Origin: an uncultured Prevotella sp.
GTDB taxonomy: Bacteria; Bacteroidota; Bacteroidia; Bacteroidales; Bacteroidaceae
Direction of reading: 5' to 3'
DNA length: 6,814 nucleotides
Assembly (NCBI GenBank): GCA_947072805.1
Contig: CAMTJK010000167.1
Location: 1 to 6,814, forward strand
In this document: piece by piece, positions 6,677-6,814 of the stretch
Numbering within the stretch: position 1 is the first letter of the stretch
How the letters are laid out: each line of letters starts with the position of its first letter
Translations under genes and position numbers: made by a program
Notes under the pieces: model-generated
The model's database searches: none
The model's input: only the letters and a program-made list of their open reading frames with translations
Told to the model about the DNA's origin: nothing

Positions 6677-6775
6677 TTAATGAAAGTTAATTTGTAAAGA
6701 TATTTGGTCGGATTTAACATTTTTAAATCCGACATTCTAGGTGTAAATATTTGTTAATGAAAGTGGGTCGATTTA
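6677..6775 (+). repeat. Short repeated words in the noncoding right end
   Basis: TTAATGAAAGT occurs at 6677-6687 and again at 6754-6764. GTAAAGATATTTG (6694-6706) resembles GTAAATATTTG (6743-6753), and GGTCGGATTTA (6706-6716) resembles GGTCGATTTA (6766-6775). The order differs between the two sets (first, second, third against second, first, third), so this is not a simple tandem copy. The rest of 6615-6814 shows no gene; a promoter for a gene beyond the edge is possible but no TTTG-N19-TAnnTTTG pair is present. Confidence 0.45.
6707..6733. repeat. Perfect 11-bp inverted repeat downstream of the hydrolase gene
   Basis: GTCGGATTTAA (6707-6717) and TTAAATCCGAC (6723-6733) are exact reverse complements around a 5-nt loop, 93 bp past the hydrolase stop. 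No T tract follows on either strand (the next bases are ATTCTAG), so it is not a textbook intrinsic terminator. It could still end transcription, protect a 3' end or bind a dimeric regulator of a gene right of the window. Confidence 0.6.
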
Positions 6776-6814
6776 TGCTCCCGACGGGTCGAAAAACGGT
6801 TACGTACGTGAGCT

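Noticed and set aside
6801..6810. Short palindrome ACGTACGT near the right edge
   Set aside because: Eight-base palindromes are common by chance and nothing nearby gives it a role.

Overview
The window looks like a piece of a Bacteroidota chromosome, most likely order Bacteroidales (Prevotella/Bacteroides-like). The grounds are a polysaccharide-degrading GH43 arabinanase and a SusA/neopullulanase-type GH13 enzyme, a small secreted protein ending in a type IX secretion (Por) tail, Bacteroidota-style promoters (TTTG ... TAnnTTTG), and no clear Shine-Dalgarno sequences. This assignment is inference from gene content and promoter style.

Layout, left to right. (1) Positions 1-1752, minus strand: a GH43 endo-arabinanase-like enzyme whose frame is open through the left edge, so its C-terminus is missing. 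(2) 1766-2230, minus: a 154-residue secreted protein with a Por tail, only 13 bp upstream of the GH43 gene and very likely co-transcribed with it from a promoter near 2269-2298. (3) 2317-2982, minus: a SprT-like zinc metallopeptidase. (4) 2979-4859, minus: a GH13 alpha-glucan hydrolase without a visible signal peptide. (5) 4882-5457, minus: a PAP2-type membrane phosphatase. Genes 5, 4 and 3 form a tight operon (22 bp gap, then a 4 bp ATGA overlap) under a canonical promoter at 5501-5531. (6) 5670-6614, plus: a membrane-anchored alpha/beta hydrolase, divergent from the operon. (7) 6615-6814: noncoding, with a perfect 11-bp inverted repeat and short repeated words.

The leftmost two genes look like part of a pectin/arabinan-use locus that continues outside the window; no SusC/SusD, regulator or transporter is visible. 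The PAP2-GH13-SprT operon joins a lipid phosphatase, a starch/maltodextrin enzyme and a SprT protease, with no obvious common pathway. I see no phage, transposon, CRISPR, RNA gene or defence system. The observations most worth checking are a 24-nt promoter-like block shared by two unlinked genes, the promoter that corrects the PAP2 start, the missing GH13 export signal, and the structured 3' noncoding region.
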